Assembly (NCBI GenBank): GCA_036417435.1
Contig: CM070901.1
Coordinates: 159,980,044 to 160,044,043 of the forward strand
Length of the DNA stretch: 64,000 nucleotides
Origin: Inia geoffrensis
Taxonomy: Eukaryota; Chordata; Mammalia; Artiodactyla; Iniidae
Reading direction: 5' to 3'
Under the pieces are notes generated by a model that was not told the origin of the DNA, did no database searches, and saw nothing but the letters and a program-made list of their open reading frames with translations. Positions 41,492 to 56,861 of the stretch are shown piece after piece; position 1 is the stretch's first letter; every line of letters starts with the position of its first letter. Made by a program: the position numbers and the translations under genes.

Positions 41492-42975
41492 CTGCCTGTC
41501 TGCAGGGAGAAGGATTTCATTTTTCTTCTCTGCTGGTCCCCAGGTCCATGGGCACAGGGAGAAAGAGGACTGCTATGGGGGGAGGCACAGCTAGCTGCAC
41601 AGTTCTCCCTCTGCCCCACCCATCCTAGTCTGGTGAAGAAAGCTGAACTGCAAACCCAAATTCTGCAAAAAATAAGCCACAAAACTAAAAGGCCTGGCCC
41701 TGTTCTGGAAAAGGCAAAGCTGCATGAGACACAGCCGTCTTTCTGCCTCCTCGCCTCTCCTGGACTGGCTTCCTCTTTGAGAAAATGCACAAAGCTCCTG
41801 GGAGATGACAAGCACCTAGACTGACAGAAGCTGTGTCTTTCAGGGAAGCTGTGGGGCTGCCTGCCAGGCAGGGGTCTGGCTGCCATCGAGCCTTTGCTGG
41901 ATCCAGCCATCAGGGACTTGTTTGTGGCGCGATGCACAACTTTGCGAGTGTGTAAGGTGTTATCTGTTCTGTCTCTTTTGGAAAACACAACCGAAGGGCT
42001 TCACTCCAGAGGGCAGAGGGATTCCCCGAGCTGGTTGCCTGTGTCCTCTGTCTTCTTTGGCCCTTATTTTGACTGTAAGATCATCAGTCTGGGGTCTGAA
42101 GGAGACAAAGTGGGAAAGAGACCTGGAAGGTACTGGCCCCATTTCTTTAGGAAAAGTCTCTTGGAGTTGCAACAGTGCTGGCTTGCACAACTGAAAAGGT
42201 ACATCCACATGGGACACCCTGGGGGCTGCTAAATCACCCCCTCTGGGGTGGACGCTGCTGGAAGGCGGGCCCGAGCCATTCACCATGGACAGTCAGAGCA
42301 GTCCTGACCTCTGGGGTCTCCATATCTTGCCATCTCATCCAGGGTTTGTGAAAGCTACCCAGGGTCCTCATGTCCTTCCCTAGAGCCTGAGTGGTGTGAG
42401 GTGACAGGTCTCTCCCTCCACTGCCTCTTTCTGGTTTAAAAAACAAATGGTGCTTGCTAAGGAAGGCAGACCCTTCCCTAGGACTGACAAGTCACGGCTG
42501 CTGAATGCCTGCGTGGGAAGAGACGGACCTCTGCGTCTTCCATTCGTGGCTGAGGACGACAGTGTGGGCGACTGCGCTTGGCACAAGCCTGGCACGCAGT
42601 CGGCGCCCAGTGAGGACCTGCTGAACTGAATGAGAAACGCGGTGACCCCCCAAGCCAGAGAGCTGAAAGCCATTCCCCAGTGACCGCCCCTTCTTTGCGG
42701 TCTACAAGAGCTCTCGGGGCTGGGGCAGCTGCCACTCTGCTTTGCCCGAGTGTGGAGCACAGAGAGGGAGGAGAGACAGGGTGAAAGGCAGATGTCAGCA
42801 ACACTAAGGGCTTCCTCATGGGAGGGCATGAGGCTCCACTCATTGTCTTGTGACTTCCATCCCTGCTGAATGGGGCTGCAAGGCCAAGGCTCCTTAGGGG
42901 AGAGGTCCTTACCTCTGATCCAGTTAGAGCAATAACCACTTTTTAAATGTAAAATAAAAAGACATATGAAAAGGC
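41492..42975 (+). other. FNDC5: FNDC5 3' UTR
   Basis: About 1.5 kb of non-repetitive sequence follows the TGA at 41489-41491 and runs to the AATAAA at 42953-42958. The size fits the long UTR I recall for FNDC5. No intron signal is obvious inside it. Confidence 0.75.
42953..42958 (+). terminator. FNDC5: AATAAA poly(A) signal, FNDC5
   Basis: The canonical hexamer sits in an A-rich run and is followed 35-60 nt later by a GU/U-rich element (GTGTTGCCCTCTTTTTCTGG). Confidence 0.75.
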
Positions 42976-45347
42976 ACATCCTCGTCTTCTGGTAAATGCC
43001 CAAGTGTTGCCCTCTTTTTCTGGCAGTTGGCAGCAAATCAGGACGTGTGGAGGAGGGAGTCAGTTCTCTCCATTTTGGCCCACAGCTTCTTAGGGACAAG
43101 CCTGCCAGCCAAGCTGGAGTTGGAAGGGAAATCTCGAACAGATGGGGGTGCACGTGTAAGAGGAGAAAATAGTTGCTCTACCATCCCATTACTGCCCGCC
43201 CCCCCTTCCCCGCCAAACCGAGCTTGGGCTGCCTCACCGCCTAGGTATGCAGGCTGGAGCTCAGTTTTTAAAACAAAGGGTTTTCCCCTCTGGATGGGGT
43301 TGCTGCTTTTCCTGGCCAAAGGGAATGCAGTCCTGCTTCTCCCAGCGTGAGGGGGAAGTAAAGAGGGACTGCAGAAGCTGCTTGCTGCAGCTCAGGATTC
43401 ACAGCATGCTGTTCGGGGATGTTAAAGGAACATCACTCCGATCCCACAGCAGGCTGAAAGGTAGAGGAATGATGCCATTAGCCAATGAGCAGACCAGTAA
43501 ATGGGGCACCTTGAACATTTCTGTCCAGAGCCAGGAGGAGCTTAGGAAATGTCAGGTGAGTGGGGCTTAGGGTAGGCTGTTCTGGAAGGTTCTGGGAGCA
43601 GAGGGGAGCAGGTCTTACAGGCTGGGTGGGAGAGTGGGTAATCGATTAGCACGCAGAACTGCCAACCAGACCTCAGAGAGGTACTTCCCAGGTCCTCTGT
43701 GCCTGTTTAGTGCCAGATGATGGAGAAACTCCAAGTCAGCATCAGGTATAGACAGCTGTCAGTGGGGTCCAGGGAGTGCCGCTAATGGGAGTTTGCTGTT
43801 TTTACCTTATCTGTGCCTGTAGCACATCATCTTAGGGTATGAGAGGAGTGGAGTGAACAACACGCCTCACTAAACTCCATTCCCTTTAATCACCTCCCTA
43901 AACCCCCAAGTTCTACAACTGAGCTCTTCCCGAATCAACTAGTGACACAGTGGAAGCCTACGGCTGTGACTTGGGCTGTGGTCCTTTCTTCACCCCTCAC
44001 TTAGATCTGCAGATTCCCCACAGCTTGGGAAGGGCCCAGGCAAGTTGTCTGAGACTGACAGACCCGCCCTGCAAGACCACAGCAGGTCTGTGGGAGGAAC
44101 AGTGGACTGAGGCAGGAGACCCTCAGGCCAATTACTTCTCTGATGGGGCCCTGGACTCCTTATCTGTCAAAAACCAAGAGGTAAGAACAGAGGATTCCCA
44201 GACCCCACCCACCACCTAGAGTAGGAGCCAAAGGGCTTCCTTATGGGACAGGAGGGAGACCCCGGGGTCTACGGAAAGGAAGGAGACTCGCGTTTCTATG
44301 AGGCACGAGTCCTTCCTCTCTCCAGCCCAGTCCCGTCAACCCCAGCTTTTCAGCGTAGGCCTCCTTTCGAACCCACTTTTATGATCTCTAGTTCAACCCT
44401 TTACAGAAATATTTAACATCTCACCACCCCAGTCACGTAATGTTTCAGACTTCTACTTCCTCACCCTCTTTAAACCTATTTGACAGATTTTGGATTTTGC
44501 TTTTAAAAAGTAGCCTCCAAGAACAAAATGCTTTTGTAAATGGGACACCCCACCCCCCCAAGCTCCATCGGTCCAATACTCCCAAACCCTCAAATGTTAT
44601 TTGAAGCTGAATTGAAGGAGATCTTTGTATACAAATAATTCCTTAGTGATACAGCATTTCAGGACTAGATGATGGCTTTAAATGTTGTCCAAAAGATTAC
44701 ATTCCACCACTTCCCAATGGGTGCTGGGAGGGTCAGATTTTTCTGTCTGTGGCATGTTCCAGTTGTCATAGGGGGAAGACAGGTGGGGAGGAGTGACAGG
44801 GCGGGAGCTTTTAATTAAGGAATTCCACCGTTGGCCAGTTGATACTTCCTGTGACAAGTGGACATTTTTTTCCTGACAGGTGCTCTGGCCGACAAAACAA
44901 GCATACACTAGAATCAGCTTAGGAATAATTGTTTTCTCTTAGAAAAGCAGGAAACTCTGCTTTCTAGTTTTAGGTGGTTGGGACTTTTTCTTCCCGTAAA
45001 AGTTCACAACAGGCTGTTTAGAGAATGAGCTTTTAGAGAAGGTCCATTTCTCCTCCTCCTCACTTCACAACATAAAACGAACTGAGGGTAAAGGACGCCA
45101 CCAGCTCAGAGAATCCAGTCTAGTCTCTGAAACCTTTGAGGCCTACAATAACACATTGCTAAAAAGGAAATAAGCAATTACTGGACAAAGGAACACCTAC
45201 ACCTGAGAGGACAAAATGGATATGTGTATGTATAGGTCAAGAGACTCTCGGTTTCAGACAAGAATATTAAACAGCTGAGTATTTAGAAAATTTATATTGA
45301 GGCTTTCACCTGGACTGTAGGCTACATGTTAAAAACGTACAGGACAG
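42976..45347. other. Intergenic between FNDC5 and S100PBP; no gene seen
   Basis: Mostly unique, unassigned sequence with scattered A/T-rich parts. No splice-supported coding exon and no clear repeat was recognised. The two genes are tail to tail, so this is a shared terminal spacer. Confidence 0.5.
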
Positions 45348-45562
45348 GGCTTCCCTGGTGGCGCAGTGGTTGAGAGTCCGCCTGCTGATGAGGGGACGTG
45401 GGTTCGTGCCCCGGTCCGGGAAGATCCCACATGCCGCGGAGCGGCTGGGCCCGTGAGCCATGGCCGCTGAGCCTGCGTGTCCGGAGACTGTGTCCCGCAA
45501 AGGGAGAGGCCACAACAGCGAGAGGCCCGCGTACCGCAACAAAAAACAAAAAAACAAAAAAA
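45348..45562 (+). mobile_element. CHR-type SINE, ~200 bp form
   Basis: Full head GGGCTTCCCTGGTGGCGCAG, intact B box GGGTTCGTGCC, and a tail of A-runs broken by C. Duplication CAGGACAG (45340-45347 and 45567-45574). Confidence 0.94.
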
Positions 45563-46269
45563 CTTGCAGGACAGAGAAGCCTATCCAAATATGTTGCTAC
45601 TTAATGTCTCAGCACAAGCTGAGACTGTAAAGCATTGGCTAATACAGGTGACAAGCTCTTACTGCCTTCCTTTTCATCTTTGCTCCTGGGGTGAGTCTAA
45701 GAAGCTTAGGTTCACAAAAGTGATCTAACGCTGTCTCCCACATCTACCCACACTTATCCAACCTTCACCCCAGGTTCTAGGAACAATTTCTGGAGAAGTT
45801 GGGTTAAGAACAACTATCAATTCTGGTTTCTCACATCCCTTTCAAAGGGAGAATGCCCCAGGTAGCTCAGTTTCTTCCTTATCAGTGCTGGCTCTGGTGA
45901 GGCAGAGAGACACAGGGGTCAGCCATCAGCCACAGGAAGGAATGCGAGGCAATGCCTGTGTGATGGGGCTGAGCCATTTTCCCCCTCTGCAAAAACAGCA
46001 GCACAGTGATATTTAAGGCTCTCCCTATGTCACGCTCCTGATGTGCACTATATGTAGCTGCAAATCCCAATCAATTTCAACATTTCTTAACTGCTGGAAC
46101 GCCTTTCTTAACACTGTAATTTACCCTCAAAAGAACAGGGAGCACACACCCTCGCCTCCCCGGTACCACTTTCTACTAACTGCCGCCCCTCCCACACCCC
46201 ACTAACCTCCCTGCACAAAGAAGGAAGGAGCCCTCCTTCAGAGCCCGCAATAGACGGCCACGGTACATA
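45563..46269. other. Unassigned spacer downstream of S100PBP
   Basis: No gene or clear repeat. It lies between the SINE and the S100PBP poly(A) signal. Confidence 0.4.
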
Positions 46270-46286
46270 AGCCACCGACAATAACT

Positions 46287-46292
46287 TTTATT
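46287..46292 (-). terminator. S100PBP: AATAAA poly(A) signal, S100PBP
   Basis: The minus strand reads AAGAAATAAAAG here, and a GU-containing stretch (TTGTCGGTGGCTTATG) follows. It is the last good hexamer before the sequence loses its UTR-like character. Confidence 0.6.
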
Positions 46293-46600
46293 TCTTTGTA
46301 ATGACGTTAAACACAACTGCTACAAGGGGAAAAACATGATAAAGAGGAGGTACCAAACTTCAGTTTCATAATTGATCCTGACAACAACCAAAGTAAATTG
46401 GGGCCTGCATTAGATGCAAAACTAGGGTCATTTCAGGCTCTTTACATATAAGTAAACTATGTAAACAGCACTTTCCTACTCTGCATTGTCAAGACCCCCG
46501 TGGCAAGAATGTCATCACAGATAAAGAAAGCTAGGTAGGCAGTTAAATGCACACAACCCTTATGTAAATAAAACAACACGGCAAGAATTCTACATGAAAA

Positions 46601-46717
46601 TTAGACTCAGAGGCCAACACTAAATGTGAGCTATGTGGCTTAGACTCAGAGGCCAACACTAAATGTGAGCTATGTGGCTTAGACTCAGAGGCCAACACTA
46701 AATGTGAGCTATGTGGC
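46601..46717 (+). repeat. Perfect tandem repeat, 3 copies of a 39 bp unit
   Basis: Units at 46601-46639, 46640-46678 and 46679-46717 are identical base for base. The unit starts TTAGACTCAGAGGCC and ends GAGCTATGTGGC. It lies within the predicted S100PBP 3' UTR. Perfect identity points to a recent expansion, or to an assembly artefact. Confidence 0.97.
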
Positions 46718-48818
46718 TTTTTAAAAACAGATTAAAACTCCAGATTCTATCCACTAACCATCTTTAAGGCGAACATGCCTGATAATGAGTTTTCTTTGGC
46801 TTTGTTTTTCTTCTTAAAGAATACCACGTTAACCGCTAGGGAACAGTTCTCTCCTCCCCCAGTCCAACAGATTTAATTAAGCTGCTAAAGCTTGAAAAAC
46901 AGAATTATTTGAGCAAAGAGGAAATGTGATTGTCACATTTTCGCGTTAACCCATCACTCATTTGATTTGGCAAAGGCGATGCTCCCATTACACATCAGTC
47001 TTAAACCCTCCTGTACCAGGGAGGCAGGAACATGAGTCTTAGACTTTTGCCTAAGCAAAAGGCTGTCCCTTTACTCCTTGGTTATCTGTGGGGAACAAGA
47101 CAACTGCCATGCTAATTATTCCAGCAACAATTAATTCTAACTATGCTATAGTTCCAAAGGTGGATGTTTGTCCCACTCCATCAAGCTAATTTACGGAAAC
47201 CTGGAGAAGTGACTGATCTAGGAAATACCAACTGAAATAACAGATTTTGACTCTTGCCTTTGAACAGGACTTCTCCTTTGCATTTTGGTCCCGGACTCTA
47301 AACCAAATGTCAAAGGAAAAGAGAATCCTTGACTGGATAGAAATAGTTAACACTTAGGGATATCCATCTAAGTTTACTGGTAACTATGACCAAGTTTCTC
47401 GCAAGTCAGTTTCTAAAGCAGGGTAGGATGTTTAAGATGGGTTACTTGCATACAAAGATGGGGCTGATGGAACAACAAAACCAGACAGAGGCAGTGAGCC
47501 CAGTATCACAGGCTGTGCTATAGCAACTAGGTACAACCGTCACACAGAGTGAACAACAACAGCGCAAATGCCAGACTGCCAATCTCCCAATAGATGTCTA
47601 GAGCTGTCTGTAAAGAGAATAACAAACTCCTAAGACATCCATTAAGATAGCTGCAGATAGCATTACCCTTAAGATCAGGTAATGCTTTGTGCACAGGCTT
47701 AATCAAAACTATTTTAGATTCACTTTAGTAGTTTTGTAAAACTGTACATCAGAGGTTTGACCAAGTAAGGAGATCCTGGATCAAAAGGCACCTATTATTA
47801 ACTAATAATGGAGACAAAAGACAGCTTCTCCAAAGTCTCTCCCACAGGATGGAAGCTCACTAACACGTCAACTCATACTTGAACTGGAGTTCAGCAGGTG
47901 AAACTGAAGACCAACTGACACCTCTCAATAGCACTGCTTTCTGGCCTGTCCTAGAGTCAAGACTCTGGGTGGGCGGCTCTTCAATAAAGAGCGCAGTTAG
48001 GCTGTTCTTAAGAGGCATATCTATGTCTAACAGGATACAGGAATATGCCGGTAGAGCCCTAAGTTCACTGGGGATAAAAGAAGGAATATCCTTGAAGAAA
48101 GGCAGAGAAGGCAGACAGTCACAAGATCACAAATCAACAGGGGTTGTTAGTCACCAGTCTTCTGTTAGAGTTAAGATGTACAAGATTTGTAAACACTATT
48201 GTGCAAAATAAATTTAATGAAGAATGAAAAAAAAAACCCAAAAAATAAAGGCAGCTAGTAGGTACAAAAAGAAGAAAAGATTTACACTTCTAATTTGTCC
48301 TTTCAACTACTTCAGATGTCCTGGATTACCAACTTTAAAATACTGACAGGTATTCGGAGATTCAAATAAAAAAGGTAAGAGGCGTTGTTAAAAGTGACTT
48401 GTATCCATTTATAAGTCATCAGCAATAATTAACACTGGCTTGCAGCCTGATAAAGAATCTCTTCCTCATAGGAGATTAAAAGATGATTTCTTTTGGGCAC
48501 CAGAAGTAGACTTCACCTCTGTATAAAGGTGGGTGTTTTGCTTGATCCTGGGTGTTTTGACTTAATGCCGGCTTTCAGGCAGCAGCCACCTTCAATTTAA
48601 ATTAAAAAATTAAAACTATTATCAACTCAACACTGCTTAAATGCATACACACACATAAACAGGAAGGACCTTATACAAAAAATTTCAAGTCAGCAATGGG
48701 CATTTCTAAAAGGTGACGAGTTCTTTAAAATGTTGTGAAAAATAAATTTCAAAATCTACAAAGCACAAAACAGCAGAAGATGAGACGCTGCTCTGGACAG
48801 GACCCTGGATAGGGACCT

Positions 48819-51272
<2,454 letters not shown>

Positions 51273-52011
51273 TCAGTGGTTAGGAAGCAGCTCAGTGAAC
51301 TACCATGTCAGCCTAGGTCAAAACATGTACTTTCAGGCAGGGAAAGAGAAAACAGGCACTGGTCCTAATACTATCTATTTATGATTATCACAAGCAGTCA
51401 GCACAAAAACTATAAGCCAGAGAAGGGAGCTTGCGCTTGGATGATATGCTGATGACAAAGCAGCAATAATGACGGCCACCATTCATTCATTCAACATTAA
51501 TTTATTAGCTCCTATAATGTGTGAGAAATTTTACTGGGTCCTAGAATATGGTACAGACAAGACACTGGACCTGCCCAATGAAGTTTATACAGAAGACAGG
51601 CAAAAACTTTGCAAAACTGGGCAAAAACCAGTTTCCAAAAACTTTGATAAGTAGTGACAGGAGAAATACATGCTGCTATGAGTACAGAGACTGGGGAGTG
51701 GGGGTTAGAGAAAGTCCCCTCCAGGGGAAGTAAATTATAAGCAGGGATCTAAAGGATGTATAGACATTAGTGGGAGGGGTGGGAGGTAGGGGTATCCAAT
51801 AGAAATAGCTAATATAAAGGCCCAGAGACACAAGACAGAAAAATACATTCAAGAAACAAGAGAAGGTGAGAATAGAAGGCGGGTAGGGGCTTTTTGCTTA
51901 ACAAGAAAAATAACTGGAGGCAATTTCTCAAACACCTGAGAGCCAGGCAAGGTGCTAGGCACTATACATGTTATCTTACTAATTCTGAAAAAATATCTTG
52001 TAGGGAGATAG

Positions 52012-52213
52012 TTTTTTTTTGGCGGTTCACGGGCCTCTCACTGTTGTGGCCTCTCCCGTTGCGGAGCACAGGCTCTGGACGCGCAGGCTCAGCAGCCACG
52101 GCTCGTGGGCCCAGCCGCTCCGCGGCACGTGGGATCTTCCCAGACCGGGGCATGAATCCGTGTCCCCTGCGTCGGCAGGCGGATTCTCAACCACTGCGCC
52201 ACCAGGGAAGCCC
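52012..52213 (-). mobile_element. CHR-type SINE, ~200 bp form
   Basis: Reverse-strand head GGGCTTCCCTGGTGGCGCAG and a standard body; T-run tail on the plus strand. Duplication GGGAGATAG (52003-52011 and 52214-52222). Confidence 0.94.
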
Positions 52214-52429
52214 GGGAGATAGATTTTTATTAAAATCATTTTAGAGATGGGAAAGTATGGCTCAGGGAGGTGAACTTGCCTTAAATGATTATTAAACTGG
52301 ACTAAAAACTGGCTCTTGTTAGATTCCATGTTTTTGCCACTATTTGATAATGCTTATTTTGCACTTAAGGGCTGAGAATTCGGCTGAGGCTCACAAAACC
52401 AAAAATTATGGGTAGAGAGAATAATTCCC

Positions 52430-52625
52430 CTAGACCAGTGGCTCTCAAATTTTAACATGCATCATAATCAGCTGCAAATATAAAACAGGTTGCTGGGCCC
52501 CAACCCCAGTTTCTGATTCTGTAGGTCTGGAGTGGGACATGGGAATTTGCTTTTGTAACAAATGCCCAAGTGATGTTACTGCTGCTGCTGGTCTGGGAAC
52601 CACATTTTGAAAACCTCTGCCCTAG
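52430..52625 (+). mobile_element. MER3-like hAT DNA transposon fossil
   Basis: CCAGTGGCTCTCAAATTTTA at the left end and 'ccacattttgaaaacctctg' at the right end form imperfect inverted repeats around 'gctgggccccaaccccag' and 'tgattctgtaggtctggagtg'. Non-coding. Confidence 0.75.
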
Positions 52626-52819
52626 ACAGTGAAGACCCTTCTTTCAGCTGGTTTACATACTTCTCATTATCGTATCTACTCTGCTCTCAGGAACCAAGAG
52701 TTGTCAAACTAGGCAACAGACCATCTTTTCATGTTCTGGTAGAAGATATTTACTTAACTTTTAGGACCAGTATAATTTATTTGAAGCCTCAAGAAGCCCA
52801 ACTCTGTAGAAAAAGTATA

Positions 52820-53030
52820 TACTTTGGAGTTTAGGCAGACTTGAGTTAAAATTCCAATCCAGCCACTAACTAGCTCTGTAACCCTGGGTAAATCATTCCT
52901 CTTATCTATGAAATGTGGACAATAATAATATTTTGCTTGAACTTAAATATTAGGGATATAGTACGTAAAAGACCTAGCATATCTTCTGGCACTCAGGCAG
53001 TGTGCAGTAAGTGGTAGCTATTATTATTAT
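52820..53030 (+). repeat. MIR SINE
   Basis: 'tagctctgtaaccctgggta', 'cttatctatgaaatgtggac' and 'agtaagtggtagctattattat' mark a diverged MIR in the S100PBP intron. Confidence 0.75.
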
Positions 53031-53530
53031 GGTGTTACAGCCTCGGGACTATGTTAGTTTGCAAAGACTCTTCAAAGACTGTGACAATCAATCACCTATT
53101 TATAAGGAAAAAATGCTTATTAAGTGGATCAGTCTAATATAAACTATGACATGCTTTATAACACTCAGCAGAAATTCTCTAACCATAATGAGATGATACT
53201 TTTCAGCAAAAATTTATAGATTCATTACATTAAATGTTTCTATGCAGTTAAAATAAAAAAGCACAACCAAGGGTAAAAAAAGACAACTGACAAAATGAAA
53301 AATGTACCTGAAACGTATTGGCAAGGGTTTACTGTCCTTATTCTGCAAAGATAAGTCTCCTCATCAAACAAACAAAACAAAAGAGGTCAAGGACATGAAT
53401 AGGTAATTCTCAAAACTAATACAAGTAATCAATAAACGTAATGAAAAGATGCTCTATCTCACTAATAAGGAAATAAAACATATTAATCTCACTTCTTGAG
53501 AAGGAAATACAAATCAGAAATGAGTTTTCC

Positions 53531-53737
53531 TGGGCTTCCCGGGTGGCGCAGTGGTTGAGAGTCCTCCTGCCAATGCAGGGGACATGGGTTCATGCCCCGG
53601 TCCGGGAAGATCCCACATGCCGTGGAGCGGCTGGGCCCGTGAGCCATGGCTGCTGAGCCTGCGCATCCGGAGCCTGTGCTCCGCAGCGGGAGAGGTCACA
53701 ACAGTGAGAGACCCGCGTACCGCAAAAAAAAAAAAAA
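53531..53737 (+). mobile_element. CHR-type SINE, ~200 bp form
   Basis: GGGCTTCCCGGGTGGCGCAG head and standard body with a poly(A) tail. Perfect 15 bp duplication AGAAATGAGTTTTCC (53516-53530 and 53738-53752). Confidence 0.95.
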
Positions 53738-54239
53738 AGAAATGAGTTTTCCCTTTAAGAGAGAAGTAGCTTTTGATTAGAAAATCCCTTGCCTGTTTGA
53801 TTTGTTAAGCTAAAATCAAAGGTCTCTACTCAAATTGCTTTTCCTTTACCATACTTTCATATCACTAGCATCCCCTTCCCTCTAGCCCCCACAAAAAGGA
53901 CATTTCAATGGTGAGGAAATCAGCTTTCCAAGAATTTCAAGTTACATTTTTCCTGCTAAAGCATCACCAAAGGAGGGCTGGCAAGGTATGGAAAGTCTGA
54001 TGTCCAGTCTCAAATGGGACAAGATTATCTGCAGACCATGTCCTTCAGCTTACTCATCTCTTGCCACGTAGACTCTATAAAACTGTCCTGACGATGGAGA
54101 CTAAAGATATACCTATAAACCTCCTACAAAGAAACCTATTCACTTTAAACTAAAAGAAGAAAAAGACTGATCAATTAGGCCCAATGAGGCTTCAAGTATT
54201 CAACTGCTAGGCGTCATAATCTAGCAGCAGCAACTTACA

Positions 54240-54880
54240 TATAGCATTTACCATGTATCAGGCAGTATCCTATGTGCTTTACATATATTAACATATTTAT
54301 TCCTTACAATAATCCTACGAGGTATTTCCTCCAATTTACAGATGAAGAGGCACAGAGAAGTAATTGGTCCAAGGTCACACAGCTAGTGACAGAGCCCAAA
54401 TTCCAATAACAGAATACCATAATACGGCTGAGTTTCCTGAAAAATTTTCTAGGACTGACATTTCACCGTGGGGATTAGAAAGCAAGAATCATATTGCAAT
54501 GTCTTGTATACCCAGTTGGTACCTCAGCACAGCGCTGAGTAAACAAAGGCTCAATAACTATTGTCTTGGCTTATGTACCAAGAAATGTTAGTTTTCATTA
54601 GCACTAAGAACTTAACTGATATACCAGGGTAACCTTTATTATTAATAAGGGTTAATGATCTAGAGATAATGGGAGCTAATATTTATCAAGCATTTATTAT
54701 GTGCCAGGCACTTTGCTAACTGCTTTGCATGTATCCTACCACTTAATCCTAACAACCACATAAGGCAAATACCATTATCTCCATTTTATTCATGAATAAA
54801 CTGAAGCTTAGAAAAGATACTCATCTATCATCTAGTAAATGGGAAAGCCAGGATTCAAACCCATGTGGGACTATTAATCC
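54240..54880. repeat. MIR copies
   Basis: Two MIR-like segments: 54240-54400 ('tttacagatgaagaggcacag', 'ggtcacacagctagtgacag') and 54670-54880 ('ttattatgtgccaggcactt', 'aaactgaagcttagaaaag'). Confidence 0.75.
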
Positions 54881-55800
54881 AAAAACCTTATTTCAGCTCA
54901 TAGCTTCAATCTCTTCTTCCTCCAAATTTAGAGATGCTAACAAGAATAGAAACATTTAAATTTTCTCTTTTCATAGTTTCCAACAGATGGGTTTTCTTGG
55001 ACCAACAATCAGTACCATGGGTTTATTTTAAGTTGTGGCTAAAAGGTGGTAAAGACTGTCCTTTGTTTTGTGGCTAAGAATGAAATTCATCTAAGAATGA
55101 AATTAGGAGGAAAAAACCTCAACATTTCAGAGATGAGATCAGCGGTTCACCGAAACAATCTATAAATATGCAGCTGTTATAAAGGAGGAGTAATGATAAC
55201 GCTGAATGCTTGCTATGCCAATGGCCCTTCTGACAGGTCTTATACATCACCATACTTTGTACCACATGACCAAGAACAGAGACTCTCTCTGCTGGCTAAT
55301 GACCTAAGATCTGGCCTGGCACCAACAGGTCATTAAGTGAATCAATCAGATACTCTCCCTTGGAATGTGAATGTGAGCTTTAATAATGAGAACAAGAGAG
55401 AGAACAGCACACAGAGGCAGGGCTCTGGGAGAGGACAGACACTTGAGATAGCTAATAGAAAGCAGCAGAAGCACTAGTCATAGAGATAGATAAGATCAGA
55501 AGTACCAGAATCACTAACTCAGCAGGGAAAACCTATTGAAAAGGAAACAAAGGCATCCATTTCTGAGGGGGCCTGGCTCTGTGGTTGATTCTTTTTATTA
55601 TGAGGCCGAGCTATGTTGCTGAGCCTCTAATCTTCATCTTTTCCTGTAAATCCTTAAACTCAGTTACTTAAAGGCAATCACAATGTCTTTATTCAATGCA
55701 ATAAAAAAACTACCTAATACAGGGGAGGGAATGAAGAGGGAAGGAAAGAAAAAAAAATGTGCTACAGGGGTATAGGCTATTGCTTTTACAAAAAGATTAA

Positions 55801-55950
55801 TAGAATAGGAATAGGGAATTCCCTGGTGGCCCAGTGGTTAGGTCTCCATGCTCTCACTGCTGATGGGCCGGGTTCAATGCCTGGTTGGGGAACTAAGATC
55901 CCACATCCCACAAGTCACATAGTGTGGTCAAAAAAAAAAAAAAAAGGAAA
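55801..55950 (+). mobile_element. CHR-type SINE, short form
   Basis: GGGAATTCCCTGGTGGCCCA head, GGGTTCAATGCC B box, 'ggggaactaagatcccacat' body and a poly(A) tail. An approximate AAAAAGATTAA duplication flanks it. Confidence 0.9.
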
Positions 55951-56637
55951 AAAAGATTAAGTAGAAAGCCAGAATGCAAACATCCAGGCCAACAAAAGTG
56001 TGATGATCTAGTACAAATCTTGACTGATTTTTTCCATGCATACAAGGCAAAAAACAAAAGAAAGAAACAGGAATTATTATATAACTCATTTCTGCAGTGT
56101 TGTATTGTACAGGGGATATTGAACAATGTATGAATGTTCTCAACTGTAATGGCAAATGTAGAAACAGAATTTACATAACCATTGCTGCTTATGGTCTTCA
56201 GTAAAACTCAAAGCAGACTTCCCCTTCTAATCATAATGAATGGGCATACCTCCACTGTAAGCAACTAGAGACTGGGCAAAATGTATGAAACAACTGTATT
56301 CGGACTGCTCAGAACTGTAATCCCTAAGGGAAGGGAAACAATTGAGGTGAGACTCAAAACTTCTTATGAGTCTAGGAGTTTATAATTTTTCAGAGTAAAA
56401 AGTTTTTTTTTAATGAAGGCAAAACAAATATAAAATAAGTAAACAAAAGCAGAGAGACTTCACAACAGCAGACCTGCACTATAAGACACTAAAAGGAGTT
56501 CATCAGGAAAAAAGAATATATGAGATGGAAAGGAATCAAGAGCACTGGAAATGCTAAAGATGTGAGTAAATACAAAAGCCCTTTTCTCATTTAAAAAGTG
56601 TCTTTAAAAGATAACTGTTTAAAGTAAAAGCAATAAT

Positions 56638-56861
56638 CAGGGACTGCCCTGGTGTTCCAGTGGGTAAGGTGCCGTGCCCCCAATGCAGGGGGCCCGGGTT
56701 CGATCCCTGGTCAGGGAACTAGATCCCACGTGCATGCCACAACTAAGAGTCTGCATGCCGCAACTAAGAATCTGCATGCCGCAGTGAAGATCCCACGTGC
56801 CACAACTAAGACCCGGAGCAGCCAAAATAAATAAATAAGTATTTTTAAAAAACAAAAAAAT
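56638..56861 (+). mobile_element. CHR-type SINE, variant with tandem ATGCCGCAACTAAGA units
   Basis: GGGACTGCCCTGGTGTTCCA head, intact B box, then three related 'tgcatgccacaactaagag' units before the AAATAAATAAAT tail. Perfect 17 bp duplication AAAGTAAAAGCAATAAT (56621-56637 and 56862-56878). Confidence 0.93.

Larger units (their letters stand above)
46270..48818 (-). other. S100PBP: S100PBP 3' UTR
   Basis: AT-rich sequence with almost no young repeats lies between the S100PBP stop and a minus-strand AATAAA at 46287-46292. The lack of SINEs over 2.5 kb, in a gene that is full of them elsewhere, supports transcribed, constrained sequence. It contains the 3 x 39 bp tandem repeat at 46601-46717. 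A shorter form ending earlier cannot be excluded. Confidence 0.65.

Noticed and set aside
42380..43153. Minus-strand frame of 257 codons across the end of the FNDC5 3' UTR
   Set aside because: Antisense to a well-supported UTR with no domain or homologue that I recognise. Length alone is not enough.
43500..43570. 'gccaggaggagcttaggaaatgtcaggtgagt' as a coding exon with donor
   Set aside because: A good donor look-alike, but no acceptor or matching gene. It lies past the FNDC5 poly(A) site.
46601..46717. Tandem 39 bp repeat considered as a CRISPR-like array
   Set aside because: There are no spacers: the copies abut directly, and the host is a mammal.
51894..52329. Recurrent peptides like MWDLPGPGHEPVSPA seen at many places
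   Set aside because: These are translations of CHR SINE copies, not genes.
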